The notes under the pieces are model-generated. The model saw nothing but the letters and a program-made list of their open reading frames with translations, searched no databases and was not told where the DNA came from. A stretch of DNA of 64,000 nt, from contig NZ_SORN01000002.1 of assembly GCF_004366635.1 (NCBI RefSeq), positions 310,001 to 374,000 on the forward strand, given 5' to 3'. Positions within the stretch are counted from its first letter, which is position 1; each line of letters opens with the position of its first letter. The translations under genes were made by a program, and so were the position numbers. This document shows, one piece after another, positions 50,583-59,599 of this stretch. The DNA is from Roseinatronobacter bogoriensis DSM 18756. GTDB lineage: Bacteria > Pseudomonadota > Alphaproteobacteria > Rhodobacterales > Rhodobacteraceae.

Positions 50583-51527
50583 ATGGTGCTGCGCGTCGCC
50601 TTTCAGATGGACCCGATTGAAGCTGTTGATATCGATGCCGACAGCAGTTTCCGCATCGCGCTAGAAGCGCAAGCGCGTGGACACGAACTGTTTGTCTATA
50701 CGCCGGACAAGCTGGTTTTCCGCGAAGGGCGCGTGATGGCGCTTGCCCGCCCGGTGACGCTGCAAAAGGTCAAGGGTGCGCATGTCACATTCGGCCCTGA
50801 AGACATGATTGATCTGGCCGGGATTGACGTTGTCTGGCTGCGGCAGGACCCGCCTTTCGACATGGGCTATATCACCTCTACGCATTTGCTGGACATGGTC
50901 CACCCTGCAACCTTGGTAGTGAATGACCCATTCTGGGTGCGCAATTACCCCGAAAAACTGCTGGTCCTGCAATTCCCGGACCTGACCCCACCCACAATGA
51001 TTGCGCGTGATCTTGCCACGATTCGCGATTTCAAGGCCGAGCATGGCGATGTGATCCTCAAGCCGCTTTATGGCAATGGCGGCGCTGGCGTGTTCCGGCT
51101 GGACCCGAATGACCGCAACCTTGCCTCGCTGCATGAGTTGTTCACCGGGATCAATCGAGAACCTTTGATCGTACAGAAATACCTGCCCGCCGTCAGCAAG
51201 GGCGACAAGCGCATCATTCTGGTCGATGGCAAGCCTATCGGGGCCATCAATCGTGTCCCCGCCGCAGGAGAGACGCGCTCGAACATGCATGTGGGTGGGC
51301 GGCCAGAGCCTGTGACGCTGACCGCACGCGATCAGGATATCTGTGCCGCAATCGGCCCGCTGTTGCGCGAAAAAGGCCAGATTTTCGTGGGTATCGACGT
51401 GATTGGCGACTACCTGACCGAGATCAACCTGACCTCGCCCACAGGCTTGCAGGAATTGGAGCGCTTTGACGGGGTGAATGGCGCAGAATTGATCTGGCAG
51501 GCAATCGAGTCGCGCCGCACGTCATGA
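50583..51527 (+). CDS. gshB: glutathione synthetase
   Basis: ATP-grasp ligase that adds glycine to gamma-glutamylcysteine. 314 residues: 'RVAFQMDPIEAVDIDADSSFRIALEAQARGHEL' at the start, 'LKPLYGNGGAGVFRL' ATP-binding loop and 'FVGIDVIGDYLTEINLTSPTG' magnesium-site end (as landmarks). AAGAGGATCAC precedes ATG 50583. The esterase gene overlaps its stop by four bases. Confidence 0.95.
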   Translation: MVLRVAFQMDPIEAVDIDADSSFRIALEAQARGHELFVYTPDKLVFREGRVMALARPVTLQKVKGAHVTFGPEDMIDLAGIDVVWLRQDPPFDMGYITSTHLLDMVHPATLVVNDPFWVRNYPEKLLVLQFPDLTPPTMIARDLATIRDFKAEHGDVILKPLYGNGGAGVFRLDPNDRNLASLHELFTGINREPLIVQKYLPAVSKGDKRIILVDGKPIGAINRVPAAGETRSNMHVGGRPEPVTLTARDQDICAAIGPLLREKGQIFVGIDVIGDYLTEINLTSPTGLQELERFDGVNGAELIWQAIESRRTS

Positions 51528-52453
51528 GTTGGCAGCTCAAGGTCATGCGCGTTGTCCTGCGCCATGCTGTGCGCCGGTCGCTGGGACGACAGCCTGACAG
51601 CATTGCCGCGCGCAAATGGTTCGAGCGTGGCGCCTGGCTGAACGCGCGGGGGCGGCCCTATCTGGGCTTTACGCCTGACACGCTGGCTTGTGATGGGCAC
51701 GAGGTGGAGATGCTATGGACCGCCCTGCCCGCAACCGGTGAGTCGTTCTTGCTGTATTTCCACGGCGGCGGCTATGTGATGGGCAATCCGCGCACCCATG
51801 CGGCACTTGCGACATACCTGACCCGCAAGACCGGTTTGCAGACCTGCCTGCCCGATTACCGGCTTGCACCAGAACACCCCTTCCCGGCCGCCTTTGACGA
51901 TGCGCTTTGCGTTTGGCAAGGCTTGCTGGACCGCGGCATCAAGGCCGAGAACATCATTCTGGGCGGCGATTCGGCAGGCGGTGGGCTGGCGCTGGCGCTT
52001 TTGGGGCATTTATGCGCCACGGATCAGCCGCGCCCCGCCTGTGTGTTTTCGTTTTCACCCTTCACGGACCTGTCGCTTTCGGGCGCGTCGATTGAGTCGA
52101 ATGCAAAAAGTGAATTGCTGCTGCCTGCCCAACGCCTTGAACAGTTGCGCGACCGCGTTCTGGCCGGAGCAGACCCGCGCGACCCGCGCATCTCGCCGCT
52201 TTTCGCGCGCTTCAGGGGCGCGCCGCCCGTGTTGATACAGGTCGCGCGCAGCGAAATACTGCGCGACGATTCCCGGCGCATGGCAGAGGCTCTTAAGCGC
52301 GCTGGCGTCGAAGTAACCTTGCAGGAATGGGGCAACCTGCCCCATGTCTGGCAATTTTTTCACGGCTGGTTGCCCGAAGCACGCAAAGCCCTGACAGATG
52401 CTGCGGATTTCATCCGCTTACAGCATCGGCCATCCCCATCAGACGGTAGCTGA
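51524..52453 (+). CDS. alpha/beta hydrolase, hormone-sensitive-lipase family
   Basis: 309 residues with the oxyanion-hole motif 'YFHGGGYVMG', nucleophile 'GGDSAGGGLAL', and catalytic Asp and His in 'ARSEILRDDSRRMA' and 'LPHVWQFF'. It belongs to the HSL-type carboxylesterases; substrate is unknown. ATGA overlap with gshB suggests shared transcription. Its last 44 bp overlap the convergent comM gene. Confidence 0.85.
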   Translation: MSWQLKVMRVVLRHAVRRSLGRQPDSIAARKWFERGAWLNARGRPYLGFTPDTLACDGHEVEMLWTALPATGESFLLYFHGGGYVMGNPRTHAALATYLTRKTGLQTCLPDYRLAPEHPFPAAFDDALCVWQGLLDRGIKAENIILGGDSAGGGLALALLGHLCATDQPRPACVFSFSPFTDLSLSGASIESNAKSELLLPAQRLEQLRDRVLAGADPRDPRISPLFARFRGAPPVLIQVARSEILRDDSRRMAEALKRAGVEVTLQEWGNLPHVWQFFHGWLPEARKALTDAADFIRLQHRPSPSDGS

Positions 52454-53933
52454 TCGCTTCGGCCATATGTGGCGCACGAACTCCCTCCACACCATCGAGA
52501 TCAGCTATCGTGCGGGCCACACGAAGCAAGCGGTGATAACCGCGCGCAGTCAGGCCGAAACGGTCCGCCGCGCGTGTCAGCAACGCGCGCCCTTCGGCAT
52601 CGGGCGTGGCAATTTCTTCCAGTAGCGCGCCTTCCGCATCTGCATTGACCCGCAAACCCTCATAGCCAGCAAACCGCGCCCCCTGCACGCTTCGGGCCGT
52701 TGCCACCCGCGCAGCGACTACGGCTGAACTGTCGCCCGATGCAGGCAAGTCCAACTCGTTGAACGCCACAGGCGGCACATCGACCCTGAGATCGAAGCGG
52801 TCCATCAGCGGGCCGGAAATACGCCCCATGTAATCCTCACCGCAGGCGGGTGCACGGGCACAGGCGCGGGCGGGTTCGGACAGGTAACCGCATTTGCACG
52901 GATTGGCCGCAGCAATCAGCAAGAACCGGCAAGGGTAGCGGATATGCGCATTGGCGCGGGCCACGACCACCTCGCCTGTCTCGATGGGCTGGCGCAAGGT
53001 TTCCAAAACCATTCGCGGGAATTCCGGCAGTTCATCCAGAAACAGAACCCCATTATGTGCCAACGATATCTCGCCCGGCTTCGCGCCTTTGCCGCCCCCC
53101 ACAATCGCCGCAACCGAGGCTGTGTGATGGGGTTCGCGGAAAGGGCGCGCACGGGATATGCCGCCCTGTTCCAGCAGGCCAGAGATGGAATGCACCATAG
53201 ATGTTTCCAATGCCTCGGCCGGGCTGAGATCGGGCAGGATGCCGGGCATGCGCGCCGCCAGCATGGACTTGCCTGATCCGGGCGTGCCGACCATCAGCAT
53301 GTGGTGCCGCCCTGCCGCCGCGATTTCGAGCGCGCGCTTGGCGCGTTCCTGCCCTTTGACATCGAACAGATCGCGCGCGGCGATGTCGCGGACAACCTCG
53401 CCCGGTTTGGCAGGCGAAAGCGGGGCCTGCCCGGTATAATGGCAGATCACCTGCGCCAGTGTCGCAGGGGCGAAGACCCGCGTATCTGCGACCCACGCCG
53501 CCTCTGGTCCACAAGGCGCAGGGCAGAATAACGTGTGCCCGCCTTCTGCCGCTGTCATTGCGGCCGGCAAAGCACCCGTCACCGCGACCAATGCCCCATC
53601 CAACGACAATTCGCCCAAAGCGACTGTATCCGATACTTCTTCCGCCGGGATGATTTCGAGCGCGGCCAGTAGCGACATTGCGATGGGCAGGTCGAAATGT
53701 GACCCCTCTTTCGGCATATCGGCAGGCGACAGGTTGATCGTGATCCGCTTGGATGGCAAGGCCACTGAAAGCGCGGCAAGTGCTGCCCGCACGCGCTCTT
53801 TGGCTTCTGACACGGCCTTGTCTGGTAACCCGACAATCTGGAACGATGGCAAACCGGGCGACAAGGCGCATTGCACCTCGACAAGGCGCGCCTCAATCCC
53901 GACGAATGCTACAGTCAAGGCCCGAGCGACCAT
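52410..53933 (-). CDS. comM: YifB/ComM Mg-chelatase-like AAA+ ATPase
   Basis: 507 residues: an N-terminal lon-like fold ('EVQCALSPGLPSFQIVGLPDKAV'), an AAA+ core with Walker A 'GTPGSGKSMLAARM' and Walker B 'VLFLDELPEFPR', and a C-terminal four-Cys region ('CKCGYLSEPARACARAPACG'). Vibrio ComM is a hexameric branch-migration helicase that promotes natural transformation; whether that holds here is unknown. ATG 53933 (MVARALTVAF) is preferred over the upstream 53960. Divergent from rpoH. Confidence 0.9.
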   Translation of the reverse strand: MVARALTVAFVGIEARLVEVQCALSPGLPSFQIVGLPDKAVSEAKERVRAALAALSVALPSKRITINLSPADMPKEGSHFDLPIAMSLLAALEIIPAEEVSDTVALGELSLDGALVAVTGALPAAMTAAEGGHTLFCPAPCGPEAAWVADTRVFAPATLAQVICHYTGQAPLSPAKPGEVVRDIAARDLFDVKGQERAKRALEIAAAGRHHMLMVGTPGSGKSMLAARMPGILPDLSPAEALETSMVHSISGLLEQGGISRARPFREPHHTASVAAIVGGGKGAKPGEISLAHNGVLFLDELPEFPRMVLETLRQPIETGEVVVARANAHIRYPCRFLLIAAANPCKCGYLSEPARACARAPACGEDYMGRISGPLMDRFDLRVDVPPVAFNELDLPASGDSSAVVAARVATARSVQGARFAGYEGLRVNADAEGALLEEIATPDAEGRALLTRAADRFGLTARGYHRLLRVARTIADLDGVEGVRAPHMAEAISYRLMGMADAVSG

Positions 53934-53972
53934 GTTCACTTCCACTAATCCCGCCAACATGGTTAACGCGGC

Positions 53973-53990
53973 AACCCTTTAAAAAGGGTT
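53973..53990. promoter_or_regulatory. 18-bp dyad between divergent comM and rpoH
   Basis: AACCCTTT, AA, AAAGGGTT: perfect 8-bp arms around two bases, 40 bp from the comM start and about 45 bp upstream of the rpoH candidate promoter. It could be an operator or a short stem-loop. Confidence 0.4.
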
Positions 53991-54035
53991 AATTCAGGCA
54001 AAAGCGGAAAATTTGAAATAAATAGGCGCGCCAAG

Positions 54036-54061
54036 TGAACCAAATGACATTTTTCTGCGTA
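54036..54061 (+). promoter_or_regulatory. candidate RpoE/ECF-type promoter of rpoH
   Basis: TGAACC at 54036-54041, 16 bp, then CGTA at 54058-54061, about 33 bp before the start. Rhodobacter RpoE-type promoters have a TGATCC -35 and rpoHII is a known RpoE target there. One base differs in the -35. Confidence 0.35.
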
Positions 54062-54093
54062 GACAGGTAAACTTAAGCGCGCAGGGGGAAAAG

Positions 54094-54972
54094 ATGGCAC
54101 TGGATTTTTCCGACGACCGCAGAATGTCACGTAAGGCCATGAAGGCGGAGTTGCTGGATGCCGAGACAGAATTGCAACTGGCACGCGCCTGGCGCGACAA
54201 CCGCGATGAACAGGCGCTGCACCGGCTGATAACCGCGTATATGCGGCTGGCGATTTCCATGGCGGGTAAATTCCGGCGCTACGGTGCCCCCATGAATGAC
54301 CTGATACAAGAAGCGGGTCTAGGCTTGATGAAAGCAGCCGAGAAGTTCGACCCTGAACGCGGGGTCAGGTTTTCCACCTACGCTGTGTGGTGGATCAGAG
54401 CCAGCATTCAGGATTATGTGATGCGCAACTGGTCGATGGTGCGTACCGGCTCCACCTCCAGCCAGAAGACGTTGTTTTTCAATCTGCGTCGGGTTCAGGC
54501 CAAGTTCGAGCGTGAAGCCATGGCGCGGGGTGAGCAACTGGACCCACATCAGTTGCGGGAAATGATCTCTCGTGAAGTGGGCGTACCCTTGCATGATGTC
54601 GAGATGATGGAGGGGCGACTTTCCGGTTCTGATTTCTCGCTGAATGCGATGCAATCGTCTGATGAAGACGGGCGCGAATGGATTGACGCGCTGGAAGACG
54701 AGTCCCCGCAGGCCGGAGCAGAAGTCGAGCTGGCGCATGACACCGCGCAATTGCGCGATTGGCTTGTTGCCGCCATGAACGGGTTAAGCGAGCGCGAGCG
54801 CTATATCGTGCGCGAGCGCAAGCTGCGCGAAGAGCCGCGCACATTGGAGTCGCTGGGCGAGGAGCTTGGACTGTCTAAGGAACGTATCCGTCAGGTTGAG
54901 GCAGCCGCGTTTCAGAAAATGCGCAAAAGTCTTGAAACCCAGTCAAAGGAAGTGTTTCACTTTCTGACATGA
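54094..54972 (+). CDS. rpoH: RNA polymerase sigma factor RpoH (RpoHII-like)
   Basis: 292-residue sigma70-family protein. Region 2 'DLIQEAGLGLMKAAEKFDPERGVRFSTYAVWWIRASIQDYVMRNWS' (landmark), the RpoH box 'QKTLFFNLRR', and region 4 'LGEELGLSKERIRQVEAAAFQKMR'. The chaN-type gene directly downstream (ATGA overlap) is the context I know for RpoHII of Rhodobacter sphaeroides, which controls singlet-oxygen and oxidative-stress genes under RpoE, in contrast to the heat-shock RpoHI. The subtype call is inference. Confidence 0.88.
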   Translation: MALDFSDDRRMSRKAMKAELLDAETELQLARAWRDNRDEQALHRLITAYMRLAISMAGKFRRYGAPMNDLIQEAGLGLMKAAEKFDPERGVRFSTYAVWWIRASIQDYVMRNWSMVRTGSTSSQKTLFFNLRRVQAKFEREAMARGEQLDPHQLREMISREVGVPLHDVEMMEGRLSGSDFSLNAMQSSDEDGREWIDALEDESPQAGAEVELAHDTAQLRDWLVAAMNGLSERERYIVRERKLREEPRTLESLGEELGLSKERIRQVEAAAFQKMRKSLETQSKEVFHFLT

Positions 54973-55766
54973 GATACTTCTTAGCTTGTGCAATTGTGGC
55001 GACCTCTCCGGCCTTTGCCGAATTGATAGAACCGGACGAAGTTGCGACCTTGCCATCGGCAGATGTCATTTTCCTTGGTGAAGTTCATGACAATCCCGCG
55101 CACCATGAGGTGCAAGCCCGTGCGATAGAGGCCATAGCGCCTGCGGCCCTCGTATTTGAGATGCTCACAGATGCACAGGCAGATGCGATGCCCGCTCAAC
55201 TCTTGCCCGAAGCAGAGTTGAACGAGGTCTTGGGCTGGGATGGGACTGGTTGGCCGGATTTTGCGTTATACTACCCTTTGTTTGAAGCAGCCCCAACGGC
55301 ACAGGTGTTCGGCGCGGCCCTGCCCCGCGAAGCGGCCCGTGCAGCCATGGGACAGGACGCCGATCAGGTATTTGCTGGCGATGCCGCCCGCTTTGGCCTG
55401 CTGGCCCCCTTGCCCGAAGACCAGCAAGCCGCGCGCGAAGACTTACAGGCCAAGGCACATTGCGATGCCCTGCCCGAAGAGATGCTGCCGGGAATGGTGG
55501 CGATTCAGCGCCTGCGCGACGCCATGTTGGCCGAAGCTGCGCTGCGCGCATTCGAGCAGACGGGCGGTCCGGTTGTCGTCATCACCGGAACGGGCCATGC
55601 CCGCACCGATTGGGGCGCGCCTTATTTGCTGGAACAGGCGGCACCGGAGGTCACGCGGCTCTCAATTGGTCAATTCGAGATTGCTCCCGAAGACGCCCCG
55701 CCATTTGACTACTGGATCGTGAGTGACCCGCACCCCCGGCCTGACCCTTGCGAAATGTTCCAATAA
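54969..55766 (+). CDS. ChaN-like (heme-binding uptake, Tiki superfamily) exported protein
   Basis: 265 residues. A cleavable-looking signal ('YFLACAIVATSPAFA', about 3-17) precedes 'ADVIFLGEVHDNPAHHEVQARAI', with the conserved GE...H pattern of the ChaN/Tiki fold, and a late 'VVVITGTGHARTDWGAPYLL'. ChaN of Campylobacter binds heme; related proteins are predicted metallopeptidases. Start overlaps the rpoH stop, so it is probably co-expressed with the sigma factor. Confidence 0.8.
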   Translation: MRYFLACAIVATSPAFAELIEPDEVATLPSADVIFLGEVHDNPAHHEVQARAIEAIAPAALVFEMLTDAQADAMPAQLLPEAELNEVLGWDGTGWPDFALYYPLFEAAPTAQVFGAALPREAARAAMGQDADQVFAGDAARFGLLAPLPEDQQAAREDLQAKAHCDALPEEMLPGMVAIQRLRDAMLAEAALRAFEQTGGPVVVITGTGHARTDWGAPYLLEQAAPEVTRLSIGQFEIAPEDAPPFDYWIVSDPHPRPDPCEMFQ

Positions 55767-55840
55767 CCGCGGCGGGGCTTTCGTTTCTTCAAGCAAGGGC
55801 GTAAGTCTTGGGCGGTGTTCATCATTCAGAAGGCGGTGCC

Positions 55841-57031
55841 ATGCTGGCGGGAAAACGTGTCACGCTGATTATTGGCGGGGGAATTGCGGCGTATAAATGT
55901 CTGGACCTTATCCGCCAGTTACGCCGCGCGGGTGCCGAAGTGATCCCTGTGCTGACACGTGCAGGCACTGAATTCGTGACCCCGCTATCTGTGGCGGCCC
56001 TTGCAGGACGGCAAGTATATCAGGACCTGTTTGACCTGAAGGACGAGGCCGAGATGGAGCATATCCAGTTGTCGCGTGCCTCTGACTTGCTGGTTGTGGC
56101 GCCCGCGACCGCCGATATGATGGCAAAAATGGCGGGCGGTCACGCCAATGATCTTGCAACAACCTTGCTCTTGGCAACCGACAAGCCGGTTTTGATTGCG
56201 CCTGCGATGAACCTGCGCATGTGGTCACATGCGGCCACACAGCGCAATCTGGCCCAATTGCGCGCCGATGGGGTGGCCGTTATCGGCCCGAATGAGGGCG
56301 ACATGGCTTGCGGCGAATTCGGGCCGGGCCGCATGTCCGAACCGGAAGAGATATTGACCGCGATTGCTGGCCTGTTGCGCGCTGGTCCCTTGTCAGGCAA
56401 GCGCGTGCTGGTCACGTCTGGCCCGACGCATGAGCCGATTGATCCGGTGCGCTACATTGCCAACCGGTCCTCCGGGGCGCAGGGCACCGCGCTGGCAGTC
56501 GCGTTGCGCGATCTGGGCGCCGAGGTTGTTTTTGTCACCGGGCCAGCCAGCGTCGCGCCACCAGACCGGGTGGAATTGCACAAAGTTGAAACGGCGCAGC
56601 AGATGCTTGAAGCGGTGCAGACAGCGCTGCCGGTTGATGCCGCCGTATTTGCGGCAGCCGTGGCCGATTGGCGGGTTGAAGGCAGCCACGCGCAGAAGAT
56701 CAAGAAAACCGCACATGGTATTCCGGAAATGAAGTTTTCAGAGAACCCCGACATTCTTGCGACCATTTGTGCACATCCCACGCGCCCTGCGCTGGTGGTC
56801 GGGTTTGCGGCGGAAACACAGGATGTCATTGCACATGCGCGTGACAAGCGCCTGCGCAAAGGGTGCGACTGGATCGTTGCGAATGACGTGTCGCCAGCCA
56901 CCGGCATTATGGGCGGCAGCAACAACACTGTGCATCTGATCACTGAAACCGGGGTCGAAGACTGGCCACCGCTTCCAAAAGCCGAAGTCGCGCGCCGTCT
57001 GGCCGCGCGCATGGCAAAGGCGCTGGCATGA
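55841..57031 (+). CDS. coaBC: bifunctional phosphopantothenoylcysteine decarboxylase/synthetase
   Basis: Coenzyme A synthesis. 396 residues: N-terminal flavin decarboxylase (CoaC) with 'IIGGGIAAYKCLDLIRQLRRAGAEV', the His-containing 'MEHIQLSRASDLLVVAPAT' and 'APAMNLRMW'; C-terminal synthetase (CoaB) from about 190 with 'VLVTSGPTHEPIDPVRYIANRSSG' and 'AAVADWRVE'. AAGGCGGTGCC precedes ATG 55841. dut overlaps its stop (ATGA). Confidence 0.95.
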   Translation: MLAGKRVTLIIGGGIAAYKCLDLIRQLRRAGAEVIPVLTRAGTEFVTPLSVAALAGRQVYQDLFDLKDEAEMEHIQLSRASDLLVVAPATADMMAKMAGGHANDLATTLLLATDKPVLIAPAMNLRMWSHAATQRNLAQLRADGVAVIGPNEGDMACGEFGPGRMSEPEEILTAIAGLLRAGPLSGKRVLVTSGPTHEPIDPVRYIANRSSGAQGTALAVALRDLGAEVVFVTGPASVAPPDRVELHKVETAQQMLEAVQTALPVDAAVFAAAVADWRVEGSHAQKIKKTAHGIPEMKFSENPDILATICAHPTRPALVVGFAAETQDVIAHARDKRLRKGCDWIVANDVSPATGIMGGSNNTVHLITETGVEDWPPLPKAEVARRLAARMAKALA

Positions 57032-57495
57032 GTGTGACTGTCAACTTCCTGCGCCTGCCCGAGAGTGATCCGGCAGTGCCCTTGCCCAGCTATGCAACGC
57101 CCGGCGCGGCAGGGGCCGATATTCGGGCCAATCTGCCGCCAGAGTTACGTGCCTCTGGCATGGTTTTGGCGCCTATGGCGCGTGCCATTGTCCCAACCGG
57201 ATTAGCCTGCGAAATACCAACCGGCTTTGAGATGCAAATCCGCGCGCGATCTGGTCTGGCGTTGCGGCACGGCATCACATTGCCCAATGCCCCGGCAACA
57301 ATCGACAGCGACTATCGCGGCCCGATTGGGGTGATACTGGCCAATCTTGGGGCAGATCCGTTTTTGGTAGAGCATGGCGCACGGATTGCGCAGATCATCT
57401 TAGCACCAGTGGTACAAGCCGGATTTCAGGAGGTCACAACCCTTGACGAGACAACGCGCGGTGCCGGTGGATACGGCTCTACAGGGGTGAAGTAA
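57028..57495 (+). CDS. dut: dUTP diphosphatase
   Basis: Hydrolyses dUTP to dUMP and keeps uracil out of DNA. 155 residues with the five trimeric dUTPase motifs: 'TPGAAGADIRA', 'RSGLALRHG', 'NAPATIDSDYRGPIGVI', 'HGARIAQIIL' and the C-terminal Gly-rich 'TRGAGGYGSTG'. Start and stop both overlap neighbours, giving a coaBC-dut-moeB operon. Confidence 0.96.
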   Translation: MSVTVNFLRLPESDPAVPLPSYATPGAAGADIRANLPPELRASGMVLAPMARAIVPTGLACEIPTGFEMQIRARSGLALRHGITLPNAPATIDSDYRGPIGVILANLGADPFLVEHGARIAQIILAPVVQAGFQEVTTLDETTRGAGGYGSTGVK

Positions 57496-58571
57496 TGGGG
57501 TTTGTGCTGTTCCTGATGGCCGCGCTCTGGGGGCTTGGCTGGGTTATGAAGACACCTGCGCGCGCGCGTCTGGTCATGATTGGGCTGGTGTATCTGGCGG
57601 TAGTGCTGGCGCATCTGGTCTTGCCGGAAACTGCCGAATTGCGGCGTGCAACAGGGGGCGATGTGCGGCCCTGGTTGGTGCTGGGCGGGGTTGCGGCACT
57701 GGTGTTTGGCTACATGCGCGTTGTGGGCCGGTTACGAAAACGCCACCAAAGCGCGACCGAGGCCACCGCGCCAGATCAGCCATCACCAGCCTTTCGAGAG
57801 GCAGAATTAAACCGTTATGCCCGTCATATCGTTCTGCGCGAGATCGGGGGGGCGGGACAGAAAAAGCTCAAGGCCGCCAAGGTGCTGGTTATTGGTGCGG
57901 GCGGCTTGGGCTCTCCCGCGCTGCTATATCTGGCAGCGGCGGGTGTGGGCACCATTGGCGTGATTGATGATGATCTGGTCGATGGTTCCAACCTGCAACG
58001 CCAGATCATTCACCGCGATGAGATGATCAACACGCCCAAGGTCTTTTCGGCACAAGCCGCCATGACGGGCCTGAACCCGTTCATCACCGTCCGGCCCTAC
58101 CATCGCCGCCTGACGGAAGAGATCGCGGATGACCTGTTTTCCGAATATGATCTTATTCTGGACGGGACCGATAATTTCGATACGCGCTATCTGGTCAATC
58201 GCGCGGCTGTCGCGGCGGGCAAACCGCTGATTTCCGCCGCGATTACCCAGTGGGAGGGCCAGATCAGCCTGTATCACCCTGCCAGCGGAGCGCCATGTTT
58301 CGAATGCCTATTTCCAAACCGTCCCGCAGCGGGTCTTGCCCCCTCCTGCGCCGAAGCAGGCGTTATAGCGCCCTTGCCGGGGGTTTTAGGGGCGATGATG
58401 GCCGTGGAAGCGATCAAGGAAATTACCGGCGCGGGCACCGGGTTGCGCGGGCGGATGCTGATACATGATGCGCTTTATGCAGAAACGCGCCCCGTGAGGA
58501 TCACGCGGCGCGCTGATTGTGCATGCTGCAACTCTGTCCAGACGACGCCCGACCTTGCCCTGAGCAAGTGA
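57495..58571 (+). CDS. MoeB/ThiF/HesA-family adenylyltransferase with N-terminal membrane anchor
   Basis: 358 residues. Three hydrophobic segments (about 1-18, 26-42 and 55-72) are followed from about 100 by an E1-like domain: 'LVIGAGGLGSPALLYLAAAGVGTIGVIDDD' with nucleotide-binding Gly-rich loop, 'SNLQRQIIH', 'DGTDNFDTRYL', and zinc cysteines CxxC at 'CFEC' and 'CACC'. Activates a sulfur-carrier C-terminus (MoaD, ThiS or similar) as AMP adduct. No rhodanese domain. The partner is not in the window. Confidence 0.85.
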   Translation: MGFVLFLMAALWGLGWVMKTPARARLVMIGLVYLAVVLAHLVLPETAELRRATGGDVRPWLVLGGVAALVFGYMRVVGRLRKRHQSATEATAPDQPSPAFREAELNRYARHIVLREIGGAGQKKLKAAKVLVIGAGGLGSPALLYLAAAGVGTIGVIDDDLVDGSNLQRQIIHRDEMINTPKVFSAQAAMTGLNPFITVRPYHRRLTEEIADDLFSEYDLILDGTDNFDTRYLVNRAAVAAGKPLISAAITQWEGQISLYHPASGAPCFECLFPNRPAAGLAPSCAEAGVIAPLPGVLGAMMAVEAIKEITGAGTGLRGRMLIHDALYAETRPVRITRRADCACCNSVQTTPDLALSK

Positions 58572-58586
58572 TCGGTCTGCTGCAAA

Positions 58587-58826
58587 TCAGGCAGGTTCGA
58601 TCCGGTAGCTTTCGATGACAGTATTCGACAAAAGCTTTTCGCACATGCTGCGCGCCTGATCGACAGCCTTGTCGGCATTTTCCTCGGCCAGATCGAGTTC
58701 GATCATCTTGCCCTGGCGTACCCCGTTCACGCCTTCGAACCCCAGCGCAGACAATGCGTGACGGATCGCTTCGCCCTGTGGGTCAAGCACTCCGGGTTTC
58801 AAGGTTATAAAGACACGCAGTTTCAT
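58587..58826 (-). CDS. purS: phosphoribosylformylglycinamidine synthase subunit PurS
   Basis: 79 residues starting MKLRVFITLKPGVLDPQGEAI, the diagnostic PurS opening; 'GFEGVNGVRQGKMIELDL' and 'MCEKLLSN' complete the small dimeric fold. PurS joins PurL and PurQ into the FGAM synthetase complex. It follows purC by 11 bp; purQ would be expected next but the stretch after it belongs to the convergent moeB-like gene, so purQ must lie elsewhere. Confidence 0.93.
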   Translation of the reverse strand: MKLRVFITLKPGVLDPQGEAIRHALSALGFEGVNGVRQGKMIELDLAEENADKAVDQARSMCEKLLSNTVIESYRIEPA

Positions 58827-58837
58827 GGGGACGCCTT

Positions 58838-59599
58838 TCAATTCATCAACTTTGGTTTGCTAATCGGAGTCGGTGACTTGGGCATAACCCCCAAACGCCG
58901 CGCAACTTCGGAATAAGCATCGGTCAGGCTGCCAAGGTCGCGGCGGAACACATCCTTGTCCAGCTTCTGGCCGGTTTTCATATCCCACAAGCGACAGCTA
59001 TCCGGGCTGATCTCATCGGCAACGATAAGACGCTGCATCTCTCCGTCGAACTGGCGGCCAATCTCGATCTTGAAATCCACAAGTTTGATCCCGACCGCCA
59101 TCATGACGCCTGACATGAAATCATTCACGCGCACAGCCAGCCCGACCATATCATCAAGATCCTGATGGCTGGCCCAGTTGAAGGCAAGAATCTGATCCTC
59201 GGTAACCAGTGGATCGCCGAGCGCGTCATCCTTGAAATAAAATTCGATAATCGGGCGCGGCAGTTGCGTGCCCTCTTCAATGCCAAGCCGCTTGGACATG
59301 GACCCTGCGGCGACATTGCGCACCACCACTTCCAGCGGAATGATCTCGACCGCGCGGATAAGCTGTTCGCGCATGTTGATCCGCTTGATGAAATGCGTCG
59401 GAACGCCAATCTGGCCCAAGCCTGTCATGAAAAATTCTGACAAGAGGTTATTCAACACACCCTTGCCTTCGATCACATCGCGCTTTTCGGCATTGAACGC
59501 GGTCGCGTCATCCTTGAAATACTGGACCATTGTCCCCGGCTCCGGGCCTTCATACAGGATCTTGGCCTTGCCTTCATAAATCTTGTTGCGGCGTGCCAT
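58838..59599 (-). CDS. purC: phosphoribosylaminoimidazole-succinocarboxamide synthase
   Basis: SAICAR synthetase in de novo purine synthesis. 253 residues: start 'MARRNKIYEGKAKILYEGPEPG', 'VPTHFIKRINMREQLIRAVEIIPLEVVVRN', the conserved 'LVDFKIEIGR' and 'ADEISPDSCRLWDMKTG'. The ATG 59599 gives the family-typical N-terminus; the extension to 59668 is unconserved. Confidence 0.96.
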   Translation of the reverse strand: MARRNKIYEGKAKILYEGPEPGTMVQYFKDDATAFNAEKRDVIEGKGVLNNLLSEFFMTGLGQIGVPTHFIKRINMREQLIRAVEIIPLEVVVRNVAAGSMSKRLGIEEGTQLPRPIIEFYFKDDALGDPLVTEDQILAFNWASHQDLDDMVGLAVRVNDFMSGVMMAVGIKLVDFKIEIGRQFDGEMQRLIVADEISPDSCRLWDMKTGQKLDKDVFRRDLGSLTDAYSEVARRLGVMPKSPTPISKPKLMN

